DNA of 64,000 nucleotides, from positions 1-64,000 of the forward strand of contig CAJJYZ010000009.1 in assembly GCA_905197485.1 (NCBI GenBank), read 5' to 3'. Of the stretch, positions 9,859 to 18,277 are shown one piece after another; within the stretch, counting starts at the first letter, position 1, and every line of letters begins with the position of its first letter. The position numbers and the translations under genes are program-made. The DNA is from an uncultured Lachnospiraceae bacterium. Its GTDB lineage: Bacteria; Bacillota; Clostridia; Lachnospirales; Lachnospiraceae. The notes beneath the pieces are model-generated. The model was given only the letters and a program-made list of their open reading frames with translations. It searched no databases and had not been told where the DNA came from.

Positions 9859-10133
9859 CCTCGTCCTTAAACGTTCGTTTAAAGGACGAGGATATCAATC
9901 TCGCGGTACCACCTTTATTCATATCCGACTCACATCGGATACCTCTGCGAGTATCTAGCAATACTCGTGACACGATAACGTGTGTCCCTCCGTCACAGCC
10001 TACTCGGCTTCTTTCGGTGTGAAGCTCCAAGATGTATTCATAATTGATATTCCACGCGCCTCTCATCATCCGGCTGCTTTCTGTCTGGCATTTTCAATTA
10101 CTACTTGTTCTTTTCTCTGCCTTTCTCTATCTG
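9852..10133 (-). promoter_or_regulatory. T-box riboswitch (tyrosine) of tyrS
   Basis: The conserved T-box core GGTGGTACCGCG lies on the minus strand at about 9900-9911. Downstream is an intrinsic terminator with stem arms 9861-9874 and 9877-9890 followed by a T7 tract. Upstream, the stem I region contains a GATGAGAGGCG segment and a specifier loop with TAC at 10036-10034, the tyrosine codon, consistent with tyrS. Uncharged tRNA-Tyr would pair with the specifier and stabilise the antiterminator. Confidence 0.93.
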
Positions 10134-10139
10134 ACTGCA

Positions 10140-10168
10140 ATGTTATCCTATCTTCCACCGTTTGTCAA
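10140..10168 (-). promoter_or_regulatory. Promoter of the tyrS T-box transcript
   Basis: TTGACA (10168-10163), 17-base spacer, TAACAT (10145-10140) on the minus strand. The predicted start at about 10133 is just ahead of the T-box. Confidence 0.75.
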
Positions 10169-10184
10169 GATAGAATCCCTCGAT

Positions 10185-10883
10185 TTAATCAAGTATTTTT
10201 TCCGGTTTGAATCCCAGATAATCTCCGGAAACAAGTCGATAATCAATTCCATTCACCAATCCGAGAAAACTGTCCTGATATCGTTCCTTCCCATGACAAT
10301 GAGAATAAATCACCTTCTCCGCCCCATATTCTTCCGCCATCTTTGTAAAAACACTATCTTCCTCTCCGATACTGGTCGGCGGATAGTGAAGAAACATCAC
10401 ATAGTTCCGATACCCGTCTGCTTTTGCCTTTTCAAAAGAAATACGAAGTCTTTCAGCCTCCCGGTCTATCAGCTTTTGGAAATGTTCCAACGTATCTTTT
10501 CCTTCGTAGGCATAGCCTTTTGTTCCAACAAGAGCATACTCCCCATAGGAAGCATAGTTATTCTGCAAAAAGAACAGACGATGTTCAAATTCCTTGTTGA
10601 GTCTGGCCGTTTTGCCTGCATCCCAAAACATGTCGTGATTTCCGCGAAGCAGTATCTTAGTTCCCGGCAAACGCATGATAAACTCTAAATCCTCCATGCA
10701 TTCTGACAGATTCCTCCCCCAGGAATGGTCCCCAGTCAACACGACGGTATCCTCCTCCTTTATTTTCTTCCTCCAGTTTTTTTCTATTCGCTTCACATGA
10801 TTTTCCCATTCCGGTCCAAACACATCCATCGGCTTATTCACCGTAAATGACAGATGCAAATCTCCTATCGCATATAGTGCCAT
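10185..10883 (-). CDS. Calcineurin-like metallophosphoesterase
   Basis: A 232-residue soluble phosphoesterase with the dinuclear-metal signature: GDLHLS near residue 7, VLTGDHSWG near 47, LLRGNHDMFWD near 77, and C-terminal MFLHYPPT and YSHCHGKE blocks. The normal GDxxD of motif II appears as GDHSW, with His in a ligand region; this occurs in a subfamily of bacterial phosphoesterases. The substrate is unknown. Its ATG overlaps the stop of the MerR gene by one base (TAATG), so the two are translationally coupled, which suggests it belongs to the MerR regulon. Confidence 0.85.
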   Translation of the reverse strand: MALYAIGDLHLSFTVNKPMDVFGPEWENHVKRIEKNWRKKIKEEDTVVLTGDHSWGRNLSECMEDLEFIMRLPGTKILLRGNHDMFWDAGKTARLNKEFEHRLFFLQNNYASYGEYALVGTKGYAYEGKDTLEHFQKLIDREAERLRISFEKAKADGYRNYVMFLHYPPTSIGEEDSVFTKMAEEYGAEKVIYSHCHGKERYQDSFLGLVNGIDYRLVSGDYLGFKPEKILD

Positions 10884-11701
10884 TATTCCACCACCTTACA
10901 ACTGATTCTTGTAATATAATCTTCCTCCCGTTCCCGGGTCAGGCTGTCCAATATACTATCTTCATAACAATACGTTCCCAGACGTAGACCTTGCTCCTTT
11001 GCAAACGCCAAAATCTTCTTATAAGTTTCTCCAAATTCTGTCCAGCTTCCCCGATGATAGGATACGATATAATTTCCGGCTTCCCGCACAATATAATTGG
11101 CTTTCGCAGGTTTCTTGTCCAGCATCTCGTAAAATACCGAATACGCATCGTAAATCCCCTTTCGAATATTTGAGCTTTCCTGACGGTATCCGATGGAATA
11201 CGGGCTTTTCACCCCATGTTCTGCACAGTAATCATACAGAATCCCGACTTCCTTCGCCCAAATTCTGTCATCCATCACATCCGCTTCCCGACAAATCAGA
11301 TATCTTTCCGGCTCCCGTTTCAGAAAAACCTTCTCCCGCATCTCATCCATCCCCATCTGAATAACCATCTTCTTATCTTTTACCCACTCTCTTGTTTTCT
11401 TCAACTGTTTCAATTTCTCTCCGATAATCTTCTCCTCCTCTTCCAGAAGATTCAGGAATTTAAGTGGTGAGCGGTTCTGCATGTATCCTTTGATTTGTTC
11501 CAAAGACATGTCCAGTTCCCGCAGAGTGTAGATGACGTCAAAGGTATCAAGCTGTGCATACGAATAATAGCGGTATCCTGTTTTCTCTTCCTTCCATTCC
11601 GGAGAAAACAATCCAATCTCATCATAATAGAATAATGTATGTTTTGTCGTTCCGACAAGCTTTGCAAACTCTCCCGTACTCAAATATCTTTCTTTATTCA
11701 T
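10883..11701 (-). CDS. MerR family regulator with GyrI-like effector domain
   Basis: A 272-residue regulator. The N-terminal winged helix is at about residues 5-75 ([27 protein letters not shown]), followed by a coiled-coil dimer helix (about 80-115) and a GyrI/BmrR-like ligand-binding domain from about 125 on. This layout is typical of multidrug-sensing MerR proteins. The ATG at 11701 has AGGAG eight bases upstream; an in-frame TTG at 11707 is less likely. It is divergent from a MATE pump whose promoter has the distinctive MerR spacing, so the pump is its likely target. Confidence 0.9.
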   Translation of the reverse strand: MNKERYLSTGEFAKLVGTTKHTLFYYDEIGLFSPEWKEEKTGYRYYSYAQLDTFDVIYTLRELDMSLEQIKGYMQNRSPLKFLNLLEEEEKIIGEKLKQLKKTREWVKDKKMVIQMGMDEMREKVFLKREPERYLICREADVMDDRIWAKEVGILYDYCAEHGVKSPYSIGYRQESSNIRKGIYDAYSVFYEMLDKKPAKANYIVREAGNYIVSYHRGSWTEFGETYKKILAFAKEQGLRLGTYCYEDSILDSLTREREEDYITRISCKVVE

Positions 11702-11715
11702 TTTCAAAACTCCTC

Positions 11716-11746
11716 TTGACTATTGGGTAACCCGATACTTTATCAT
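11716..11746 (+). promoter_or_regulatory. MerR-type promoter/operator of the MATE gene
   Basis: TTGACT (11716-11721) and TATCAT (11741-11746) are separated by 19 bp instead of 17. A dyad centred on GGGTAACCC (core 11725-11733) lies inside the spacer. An overlong spacer with a central dyad is the hallmark of MerR-activated promoters, where the regulator untwists the DNA. Confidence 0.8.
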
Positions 11747-11788
11747 ATCATTTGCACGAAAAAAATACAAGAAACGGAGGGGTTAGAT

Positions 11789-13120
11789 TTGTCAAATTCT
11801 ATCTCAAAAGATTTTAAATTTCTTTCCTTATTACATTTTGCCTTTCCTACAATGGTCATGATGGTATTCATGTCCTTATATACGATTGTGGATGGTATCT
11901 TTGTATCCAGATTAGTAGGGACGAGCGCATTATCCGCACTCAACATCGCATACCCGATACTTAGTCTTCTCATTGCCGTAGGCGTCATGTTCGCAACCGG
12001 AGGAAGCGCGATTATCGCGAAAAAATTAGGAGAAGGAAAAGGAAAAGAAGCCCGCGCCGATTTTTCTACTCTGATACTGACAGGCGCGATTCTCGGAATC
12101 CTGTTTCTCATTTTGGGAAACGTATTTGCAGAACCGATTTCCAGAATACTCGGAGCCACAGACGCGCTTCTAGCCGACTGCATGACATATATGAGAATCT
12201 CACTCTATTTCGCTCCTGCCTGCATTTTGCAGCTCTTATTCCAAAGCTTCTTCGTTGCAGCAGGAAAACCGAACCTGGGGCTAACACTTACCATTGCAGG
12301 CGGCATTGCAAATATGGTATTGGACTATGTATTTATGGGACCGCTTCAGATGGGTGTGGGTGGAGCCGCGCTTGCCACCGGAATCGGGCAGCTTATCCCT
12401 GCTCTTTTCGGATTATTATATTTCCTGTTTATGCGAAACGGTTCTCTATACATCGTAAAACCACATTTTTATGTATCTCTGCTTACAGAGAGTTCTTTCA
12501 ATGGTTCATCCGAGATGGTGACGAACTTATCCAACGCCATTATCACTTATCTCTTTAACGTTATGATGTTAAAATTCTTAGGAGAACCTGGCGTTGCCGC
12601 AATTACAATCGTATTATACGGACAATTTTTATTTAATGCGTTATATATGGGATATTCCATGGGTGTCGCGCCGGTCATCAGCTTTAATTATGGCAAGAAA
12701 AATACTGTGTTGCTGAAGAGAATTTTCAAAATCTGCATCCTCTTCATCTCAATCTCTTCCGTTGTGATTACAGTACTGGCTTTGATTTCTTCTCCGCTCA
12801 TTGTGGAAATATTTACACCGCGTACAACAGAAACATATGAGATTGCCAAAAACGGATTTTTCTTATTTTCCATCAATTATATTTTCGCGGGAATCAATAT
12901 TTTTGCTTCCTCTATGTTTACCGCATTTTCCAACGGAAAGATTTCTGCAATCATTTCCTTCGTCCGTACGTTCGGAATGATTGTTGCGAATATTTTGCTT
13001 CTTCCAAAGTTCATCGGTGTAAACGGAATCTGGCTTGCGGTACCGGCCGCAGAATTCCTGACGATATTCCTGTCCATCTATTACTTCTATAAAATGCGGA
13101 AGGTATACCAATATATGTAG
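11789..13120 (+). CDS. MATE family multidrug efflux transporter
   Basis: A 443-residue, 12-segment membrane antiporter of the MOP superfamily. The first half carries the typical MVMMVFMSLYTIVDGIFVSRLVG and IAYPILSLLIAVGVMFATGGSAI segments, and the C-terminal half repeats the fold. It probably exports cationic drugs using sodium or protons. The most likely start is a TTG at 11789 with GGAGG eight bases upstream. An in-frame ATG at 11723 lies within the spacer of the promoter and is not plausible. It is divergent from the MerR regulator. Confidence 0.9.
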   Translation: MSNSISKDFKFLSLLHFAFPTMVMMVFMSLYTIVDGIFVSRLVGTSALSALNIAYPILSLLIAVGVMFATGGSAIIAKKLGEGKGKEARADFSTLILTGAILGILFLILGNVFAEPISRILGATDALLADCMTYMRISLYFAPACILQLLFQSFFVAAGKPNLGLTLTIAGGIANMVLDYVFMGPLQMGVGGAALATGIGQLIPALFGLLYFLFMRNGSLYIVKPHFYVSLLTESSFNGSSEMVTNLSNAIITYLFNVMMLKFLGEPGVAAITIVLYGQFLFNALYMGYSMGVAPVISFNYGKKNTVLLKRIFKICILFISISSVVITVLALISSPLIVEIFTPRTTETYEIAKNGFFLFSINYIFAGINIFASSMFTAFSNGKISAIISFVRTFGMIVANILLLPKFIGVNGIWLAVPAAEFLTIFLSIYYFYKMRKVYQYM

Positions 13121-13121
13121 T

Positions 13122-13156
13122 AAAAAGAGATTGCGCAAAACACGCAATCTCTTTTT
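13122..13156. terminator. Bidirectional terminator
   Basis: A perfect 14-bp stem (arms 13122-13135 and 13143-13156; AAAAAGAGATTGCG and its complement) separates the convergent MATE and BCCT genes. Confidence 0.92.
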
Positions 13157-13165
13157 GGGATTTGT

Positions 13166-14659
13166 CTATACTTTTTCTTTCTTAACAGCTTTGATAAATG
13201 CTGCGCATGCCGCAAACATAATGAATATGAATGGAAATGCCGCGGCCAGAGATATCGTCTGCAATGGTTTTAAACCACCTGCCATAAGAAGACCAATCGC
13301 CATCACCGACTGAATGATACCCCATAAAATTTTCTTACTGTTCGGAGGGTTAATCTCACCATCTGTTGTCAACATAGAAAGCACATACACGCCTGAGTTT
13401 GCCGATGTTACGAAAAATGCACAAAGCGAAATGATTGCTACAATTGCCAAAACAGAACCAAGCGGATATTGTTCCAGTACCATGAAGAGTCCTACTTCCG
13501 GAGTTGCTACCACTTCCTTCAAAGTCTCAATTGCCATCGCTCCTGTTTCTCCTAAATTGATTCCAAGGCTTCCAAATACGGCTCCCCAGATACAAGAAGC
13601 GATTGCCGGAACGAGCACAACTCCCAACACAAACTCACGAATTGTTCTTCCCTTTGAAATACGAGCGATAAACACGCCTACAAACGGAGCCCATGCAATG
13701 AACCATGCCCAGTAAAACAATCTCCAGCTTCCAAGCCAACTGTTATCTCCATACGCATTGATTGCCAATGCATCCGGAATGAAACTTCCGATATACTGTC
13801 CCATTCCATTGATAAAGCTATCTAAGATTTCAATCTTCGGTCCTACAATAAAACATACGAGAAGCAGACCAACCGCTACGTATAAGTTCGTATCGGAAAT
13901 AATCTTGATTCCTTTATCAATTCCCGATACCGCAGACCCGATATAGAGTATGGAAACTACTACAATAATTCCAATCTGGACAACCAATGTGGTCGGCAGT
14001 CCGAACAGACGATTAAATCCTGCATTAATCTGTAATGTTCCAAGTCCTAATGAAGTAACAACACCAGCTACTGTTGCAAATACAGCCAAAATATCGACCA
14101 GTTTTCCAAGCCATCCATTTGCCAATTTTTCTCCAATCAACGGTTCCAGAATGCTGCTGATAAGGCCTTTCTTATTCTTGCGGAACATAAAATATGCAAG
14201 AGCAAGACCAATCACCGCATAGTTCGCCCAAGGAAGGATTCCCCAGTGCATGAAGAAAGATTTCATGGCAAAATCTGCGGCTTCCGGTGTGGCTCCTTCC
14301 ATACCCACCGGATTCAAGTAATGGGTTAACGGTTCCGCAACGCCCCAGAATACAAGTCCTACACCCATTCCACAGCCAAAAAGGAGTCCAAACCATGTCA
14401 GGTTACTGTATTCCGGTCTGGAATCATCGCCTCCAAGTCGAATCTTTCCAAACTTCCCAAACGCCATATAAACAACAAATCCTAAAAATACTACCATGGA
14501 TAACAGATACAGCCATCCAAAATCTGTCGTCAGAAATTGAAATGCCGCATTGGAAACCTTCGTAAAACTCTCATTCAACGCAACTGACCATATCGCCATA
14601 ACAGCAACCAAAACGAGTGAAATAAAGAACACCTTATTTCCTGCTTTTGATTTCTTCAT
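13166..14659 (-). CDS. BCCT family glycine betaine/carnitine/choline transporter
   Basis: A 497-residue, 12-segment secondary transporter of the betaine-carnitine-choline family. The WFGLLFGCGMGVGLVFWGVAEPLTHY stretch (about residues 89-114) includes the glycine-rich TM3 sodium/substrate region. WRLFYWAWFIAWAPFVGVFIARISKGRT (about 309-336) is the conserved tryptophan-box segment. It lies 15 bases after the selenoprotein gene on the same strand, so its job is probably to import betaine for reduction rather than for osmoprotection. The start has an AAGGGGGG site. Confidence 0.93.
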   Translation of the reverse strand: MKKSKAGNKVFFISLVLVAVMAIWSVALNESFTKVSNAAFQFLTTDFGWLYLLSMVVFLGFVVYMAFGKFGKIRLGGDDSRPEYSNLTWFGLLFGCGMGVGLVFWGVAEPLTHYLNPVGMEGATPEAADFAMKSFFMHWGILPWANYAVIGLALAYFMFRKNKKGLISSILEPLIGEKLANGWLGKLVDILAVFATVAGVVTSLGLGTLQINAGFNRLFGLPTTLVVQIGIIVVVSILYIGSAVSGIDKGIKIISDTNLYVAVGLLLVCFIVGPKIEILDSFINGMGQYIGSFIPDALAINAYGDNSWLGSWRLFYWAWFIAWAPFVGVFIARISKGRTIREFVLGVVLVPAIASCIWGAVFGSLGINLGETGAMAIETLKEVVATPEVGLFMVLEQYPLGSVLAIVAIISLCAFFVTSANSGVYVLSMLTTDGEINPPNSKKILWGIIQSVMAIGLLMAGGLKPLQTISLAAAFPFIFIMFAACAAFIKAVKKEKV

Positions 14660-14674
14660 TCAGGTTCCCCCCTT

Positions 14675-15979
14675 TTATACTTTGAATACTGTCTGCTCCT
14701 TAATATCTGTAGCAAGAGATTCCAAAGCTACTTTTGTTCTGTGATATCTTAATTTCCACTGCTCTTCTTTTGTTGTTGCCGGGTCCCCAAGCGGATATGG
14801 AATGGAGATTGTCGGCACGATTCTGTTGGAACCTACTGTCTTTGCAACCGGAATCAGATTACACATCTGTACAATCGGAAGACCGGATTTTTCCACTTCT
14901 TTTACCATCGTTGCGCCGCAACGTGTACAAGTACCTCATGTGGAAACCATAATGACTCCGTCTACCCCGTCTTCTTTTAAGTATGGAATGATTTCTTTCG
15001 CCATTCTCTCGGCTTCTGCCTGTGTTGTTCCTGTTCCTACTGTTGTATAGAAGTATGGATGAAGGCTTCCAAATACCCCTTCTTTTTCCAATTCTTTCAA
15101 CGCGTCAACCGGTGTGATAACATTTGGGTCTGCGTCTGCCGCTGCCGGGTCGAATCCGGCATGAATCGTCTTGTATTCTCCACCTTTTAATACCGCATCG
15201 CCGGAAATATCATATCTTCCCCATCTTGTCGCAGATGCCGACTGAATATGGTCTGGGTTATCTACCGGAACGATACCTCCTGTATTCAAAAGGGCAATTT
15301 TTGCATGGCCTAAATCTTTGATTGCAGGAGCAATCGGCACTCTGTCAAGCTTCGGCATCGGAAGTTCCGTCTCAAATGGTTCTCCATTCAGCTTCTTCAC
15401 GAGCATCTCAATCATTCTCTCTGAAGCCGGTTTCCCGTCTTTTCTCCATACCTGACGACGTACGCCACGTGCAAAATATCCTTCTTCATCTGCACTTCCG
15501 ATTTCTTCTCCGTTCAAAATCTTGTTGGAAAGGCTTACCATCGCTTTGACGTCTTCACGCATTTTAGACGCAATGTTTCCACCCTTTAAGATATACATCT
15601 CTTTCTTAAACATATCGGCGCCCGGATTCTCTTCATTGATAGAAGTCACAACCGGTACGTGATATTTTTCTTTCACCGCTTTGCAGATGGTTCCGCATGC
15701 AACACCATAACGTCCTGCCTGGAACGCCGGGCCGGCAAGGAAAATGTCGAACTCTTTATCTGAAAGCATTTCAAGAATTGTATTCACAGCTTCCTCTGTA
15801 TTGGAACCCATAAAATTGTCTCCACAAATAATCGTATGGGTAATTTCTGCATCTAACTCTTTGGCAAATTCCAAAGCCGGTCCTACTTTTCCCTCGTGAA
15901 TCTCAGGAGCAAAATCTGCTTTATCCTCTCCGCCAATCTGGCCGAAAAACTGATTGATATATAAAATCGCTTTCTTCAT
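14675..15979 (-). CDS. grdH: Betaine/glycine reductase component B, selenoprotein subunit (UGA = Sec)
   Basis: A 434-residue GrdB/GrdF/GrdH-type subunit of a selenium-dependent reductase. The reading frame is interrupted only by TGA at 14938-14936, in the context MVST-U-GTCTRCGATMVKE. This is the conserved selenocysteine site of the family, so the apparent stop is read as Sec at about residue 348. The start is the ATG at 15979 (MKKAILYINQFFGQIGG) with AAGGAGGG upstream. The reductase forms a Se-carboxymethyl selenoether that component C converts to acetyl phosphate. Assignment to betaine (GrdH) rather than glycine rests on the adjacent BCCT transporter and TetR gene; GrdB cannot be excluded. 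Confidence 0.92.
14909..14938 (-). promoter_or_regulatory. Selenocysteine UGA codon and bacterial SECIS-like hairpin
   Basis: After the TGA at 14938-14936 there are 12 bases, then a 6-bp hairpin CGTTGC-GGC-GCAACG (14923-14909), wholly within the coding sequence. Bacterial SECIS elements lie just downstream of the UGA and are bound by SelB. The hairpin position and G-containing apical loop fit. Confidence 0.75.
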
Positions 15980-15993
15980 TCCAAGTTCCCTCC

Positions 15994-17319
15994 TTAAAAT
16001 TCTTTCATCGTCTTCGGCGACCATCCACATACCTGGTCTCCGCAGAACATAGAGTTATTCTCCATAATAATAGAACCGTCTTCTCTCACAGATGGCCCAA
16101 GTTTCTCATCTGCTGCCCATCCACCGGAAAGTCCGTCGCGAGCCAATGCCTGCAATTCACCTAATACCGTCTCCATCGGCGGAAGTTCAATCATCTCTGA
16201 AACATTGCCACAAGATACGATTGCATCACATTTCTCATCTAGTGTTACGAGTGGTTGCGACTGTCCGTCACGTCCTGTACACTCATTAGAAATACCAACT
16301 GTCTTCACTCCCGCATCCTCAAGCGCTACGATGCATCCCACGAAGTCTGCATCCGGATTACCATAACCTTCTTCCGCTACAACCGCACCGTCTGCACCAA
16401 GTGTATTGGCTATCTGTGCCACATAAAGAGCTGCTCTTTCTTTCTGCTCCAAAGCAACATTTAAGTTCGACATAATGACTCCAAGGAAATTGATTGTCTT
16501 GCCATGAGCTTCATATAATGCCTTGATATTTGGGCAATTCTGGAAGTCATATGTAGACCACTTCGAAGATACCGGCATAAAACTTCCGGATACAATCGCG
16601 CCATCTAACACTTCGTTCGGATGCATCACTGTAGGAAGCATGCGGTTCATATCCCATCCGTAAGCCAAATCGTTGTAGCCGAGTTCTTCCATCTGTGACT
16701 GCGGCTGCATCACATATACAACAGAAGGAAGTTTTTCTGTCTCTTCCCCACGCTTAATCATTGGCCCTAAATCAAAGACTTCTGTCTCTTCCGGTTCCAG
16801 TTCCTTCACACAATTCGCAATATATTCTGCAAGGCGATGTCCTGCTCTTCTTAATGCGTCATTTTTCTTCTGCTGCTCATGCTTCTCAAAATCTTCATTC
16901 GTATCTGCCACAAGTACGATATTCTTCAACTGACCGAAAAGTGTATATTTCTGTCCTTCTCCGCTCATATCGATGACTCCGTCCTGGAATCCGCCCCAAT
17001 GTCTTCCGACTACAAGAACACTGCAATTTTTAAGCGCATGTGTCACACCTTCACCGGCTCTTGTCATCTCACCAGTATACCCAGGAAATGCGCTTCTTCC
17101 ATCCGGGCGAACACGCGGTTCAATCGCTTCCTTCACCGGACACATACGAATCTTATCTCCCGGCTTCGCAATATAAAGCTCTGCCTCTGTAATCCGCTCA
17201 TCCTCCATAACAAACTGTAAAGCTTCATCCTTCTGAATCGTCAAAAGTCCGTCCTGATACGACAGCTTATCGCCGAAAACAATGTCCTTCACATAGAAAT
17301 TACCTATTTCCAGTCTCAT
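15994..17319 (-). CDS. grdI: Betaine/glycine reductase component B proprotein subunit
   Basis: A 441-residue GrdE/GrdG/GrdI-type proprotein. In this family it is cleaved to two subunits, the larger-numbered part carrying a pyruvoyl group derived from Cys that binds the substrate amine. Conserved blocks include GRHWGGFQDGVIDMSGEG (about 106-123), the HGKTINFLGVIMSNLNV region and EEGYGNPDADF followed by VGISNECTGRDG (about 341-352). The Asn261-Cys262 pair (YDFQNCPN) is my candidate processing site from its central position. The ATG at 17319 has AAGGAGG; a 14-residue upstream extension overlaps a palindrome and is rejected. It is first in the operon with grdH and the BCCT gene. Confidence 0.9.
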   Translation of the reverse strand: MRLEIGNFYVKDIVFGDKLSYQDGLLTIQKDEALQFVMEDERITEAELYIAKPGDKIRMCPVKEAIEPRVRPDGRSAFPGYTGEMTRAGEGVTHALKNCSVLVVGRHWGGFQDGVIDMSGEGQKYTLFGQLKNIVLVADTNEDFEKHEQQKKNDALRRAGHRLAEYIANCVKELEPEETEVFDLGPMIKRGEETEKLPSVVYVMQPQSQMEELGYNDLAYGWDMNRMLPTVMHPNEVLDGAIVSGSFMPVSSKWSTYDFQNCPNIKALYEAHGKTINFLGVIMSNLNVALEQKERAALYVAQIANTLGADGAVVAEEGYGNPDADFVGCIVALEDAGVKTVGISNECTGRDGQSQPLVTLDEKCDAIVSCGNVSEMIELPPMETVLGELQALARDGLSGGWAADEKLGPSVREDGSIIMENNSMFCGDQVCGWSPKTMKEF

Positions 17320-17347
17320 ATTTCCTTCCTCCTTGAAGATATTTTTA

Positions 17348-17362
17348 TGTGCATTATGCACA
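17348..17362. promoter_or_regulatory. 15-bp palindrome upstream of grdI
   Basis: TGTGCATTATGCACA is a 7+1+7 palindrome 29 bases before the grdI start, in the untranslated leader. It shares the ATGCACA half-site, in reversed order, with the palindrome at 5885-5899. Confidence 0.45.
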
Positions 17363-17373
17363 ATTTATTATTT

Positions 17374-17431
17374 ACTAACCGCGCTTAGTACGTTATTTAT
17401 ACTATATAAACTACCACTAAGCGTGCTTATT
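17374..17431. promoter_or_regulatory. Two tandem TetR-type operators in the grd/tetR intergenic region
   Basis: Site 1, ACTAACCGCGCTTAGT (17374-17389), and site 2, ACTAAGCGTGCTTATT (17416-17431), are both near-perfect 16-bp dyads of consensus ACTAAGCGYGCTTAGT. They are 42 bp apart, about four helical turns. A TTGACA (17436-17431, minus strand) abuts site 2. They lie between grdI and the divergent TetR-family gene, the natural candidate to bind them. Confidence 0.7.
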
Positions 17432-17482
17432 GTCAATAGTATTTTTCAATATTACTTATAAACTCTTTCTATAAATATACTC

Positions 17483-17511
17483 TTGAATTTCTGTTTTTAG
17501 CATACTATACT
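17483..17511 (+). promoter_or_regulatory. Promoter of the TetR-family gene
   Basis: TTGAAT (17483-17488), 17-base spacer, TATACT (17506-17511), about 30 bases ahead of the start at 17542. Confidence 0.7.
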
Positions 17512-17541
17512 ATTCAAGTAATGATACAAGGGGGACCATTC

Positions 17542-18195
17542 ATGATTGATTATACAAATGATACTTCAAAACGTGAGAATCTAATACATTTTATACGCGT
17601 AACTCAAGAACTTTTGGAAGAAGAAGACCTGAAAGGTATTTCCATCCGCAAGATTGCCTCGAAATCAGGCTTTCATAATTCAACCATCTATTTTTATTTT
17701 AAGGATTTAGGAGAACTGATTATGCTCGCCTCCATCAAGCGATTCCAGAGATATAGTGAAGAGTTGGAACGGCAAAGCCAGAATCCGGACGCTTACGAAA
17801 AATTTTATGCCATTTGGGAATGTTTCGCAGAATCCGCGCTCAAGTATTCCTGTACTTTCTATAATTTCTTTTTTGGAAAACATAGCGACGACCTTCCTAC
17901 TTTTCTTAATATTTATTACGACTTATTTCCAGAAGAACGCAACAAATTCAGCGCAGATATTGAAGCTATGTATTTTGGGAAAAACTATACCGAACGATGT
18001 AGAAAGATTCTAATTCCTCTCATCGAAGATTCACGCACTCGTGTGACAGAAAATAATCTTGATATTGTGACGGATATTACCGTCAGTCTTACGAAAGACC
18101 TGCTTGGAAGGAAATGCAGCAATCCTGAACTGTCTTCCGAAGAAATGCAGAAAAAAATGATGGATATTTTGCACTTTATTATTGATAATGAATAA
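17542..18195 (+). CDS. TetR/AcrR family regulator, divergent from the grd operon
   Basis: A 217-residue regulator with an N-terminal TetR helix-turn-helix (EEEDLKGISIRKIASKSGFHNSTIYFYFKDLGEL, about residues 26-59) and a variable helical ligand domain. The start at 17542 has AAGGGGG seven bases upstream; an in-frame ATG at 17521 overlaps that site. Its divergent position and the paired dyads between the genes argue that it controls reductase and transporter expression. The ligand is unknown; betaine or a downstream metabolite is possible. A terminator shared with nagA follows. Confidence 0.87.
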   Translation: MIDYTNDTSKRENLIHFIRVTQELLEEEDLKGISIRKIASKSGFHNSTIYFYFKDLGELIMLASIKRFQRYSEELERQSQNPDAYEKFYAIWECFAESALKYSCTFYNFFFGKHSDDLPTFLNIYYDLFPEERNKFSADIEAMYFGKNYTERCRKILIPLIEDSRTRVTENNLDIVTDITVSLTKDLLGRKCSNPELSSEEMQKKMMDILHFIIDNE

Positions 18196-18198
18196 ATC

Positions 18199-18258
18199 AA
18201 AAAGTCTCAGACAGAGAAAGCTGTTTCACAGCACAGCTCTCTCCATCTGAGACTTTTA
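18199..18258. terminator. Bidirectional terminator
   Basis: AAAAGTCTCAGA and TCTGAGACTTTT (right arm 18246-18257) pair over an inner stem-loop, between convergent tetR and nagA. Confidence 0.82.
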
Positions 18259-18277
18259 ACCTATAAAATTATGTTAT

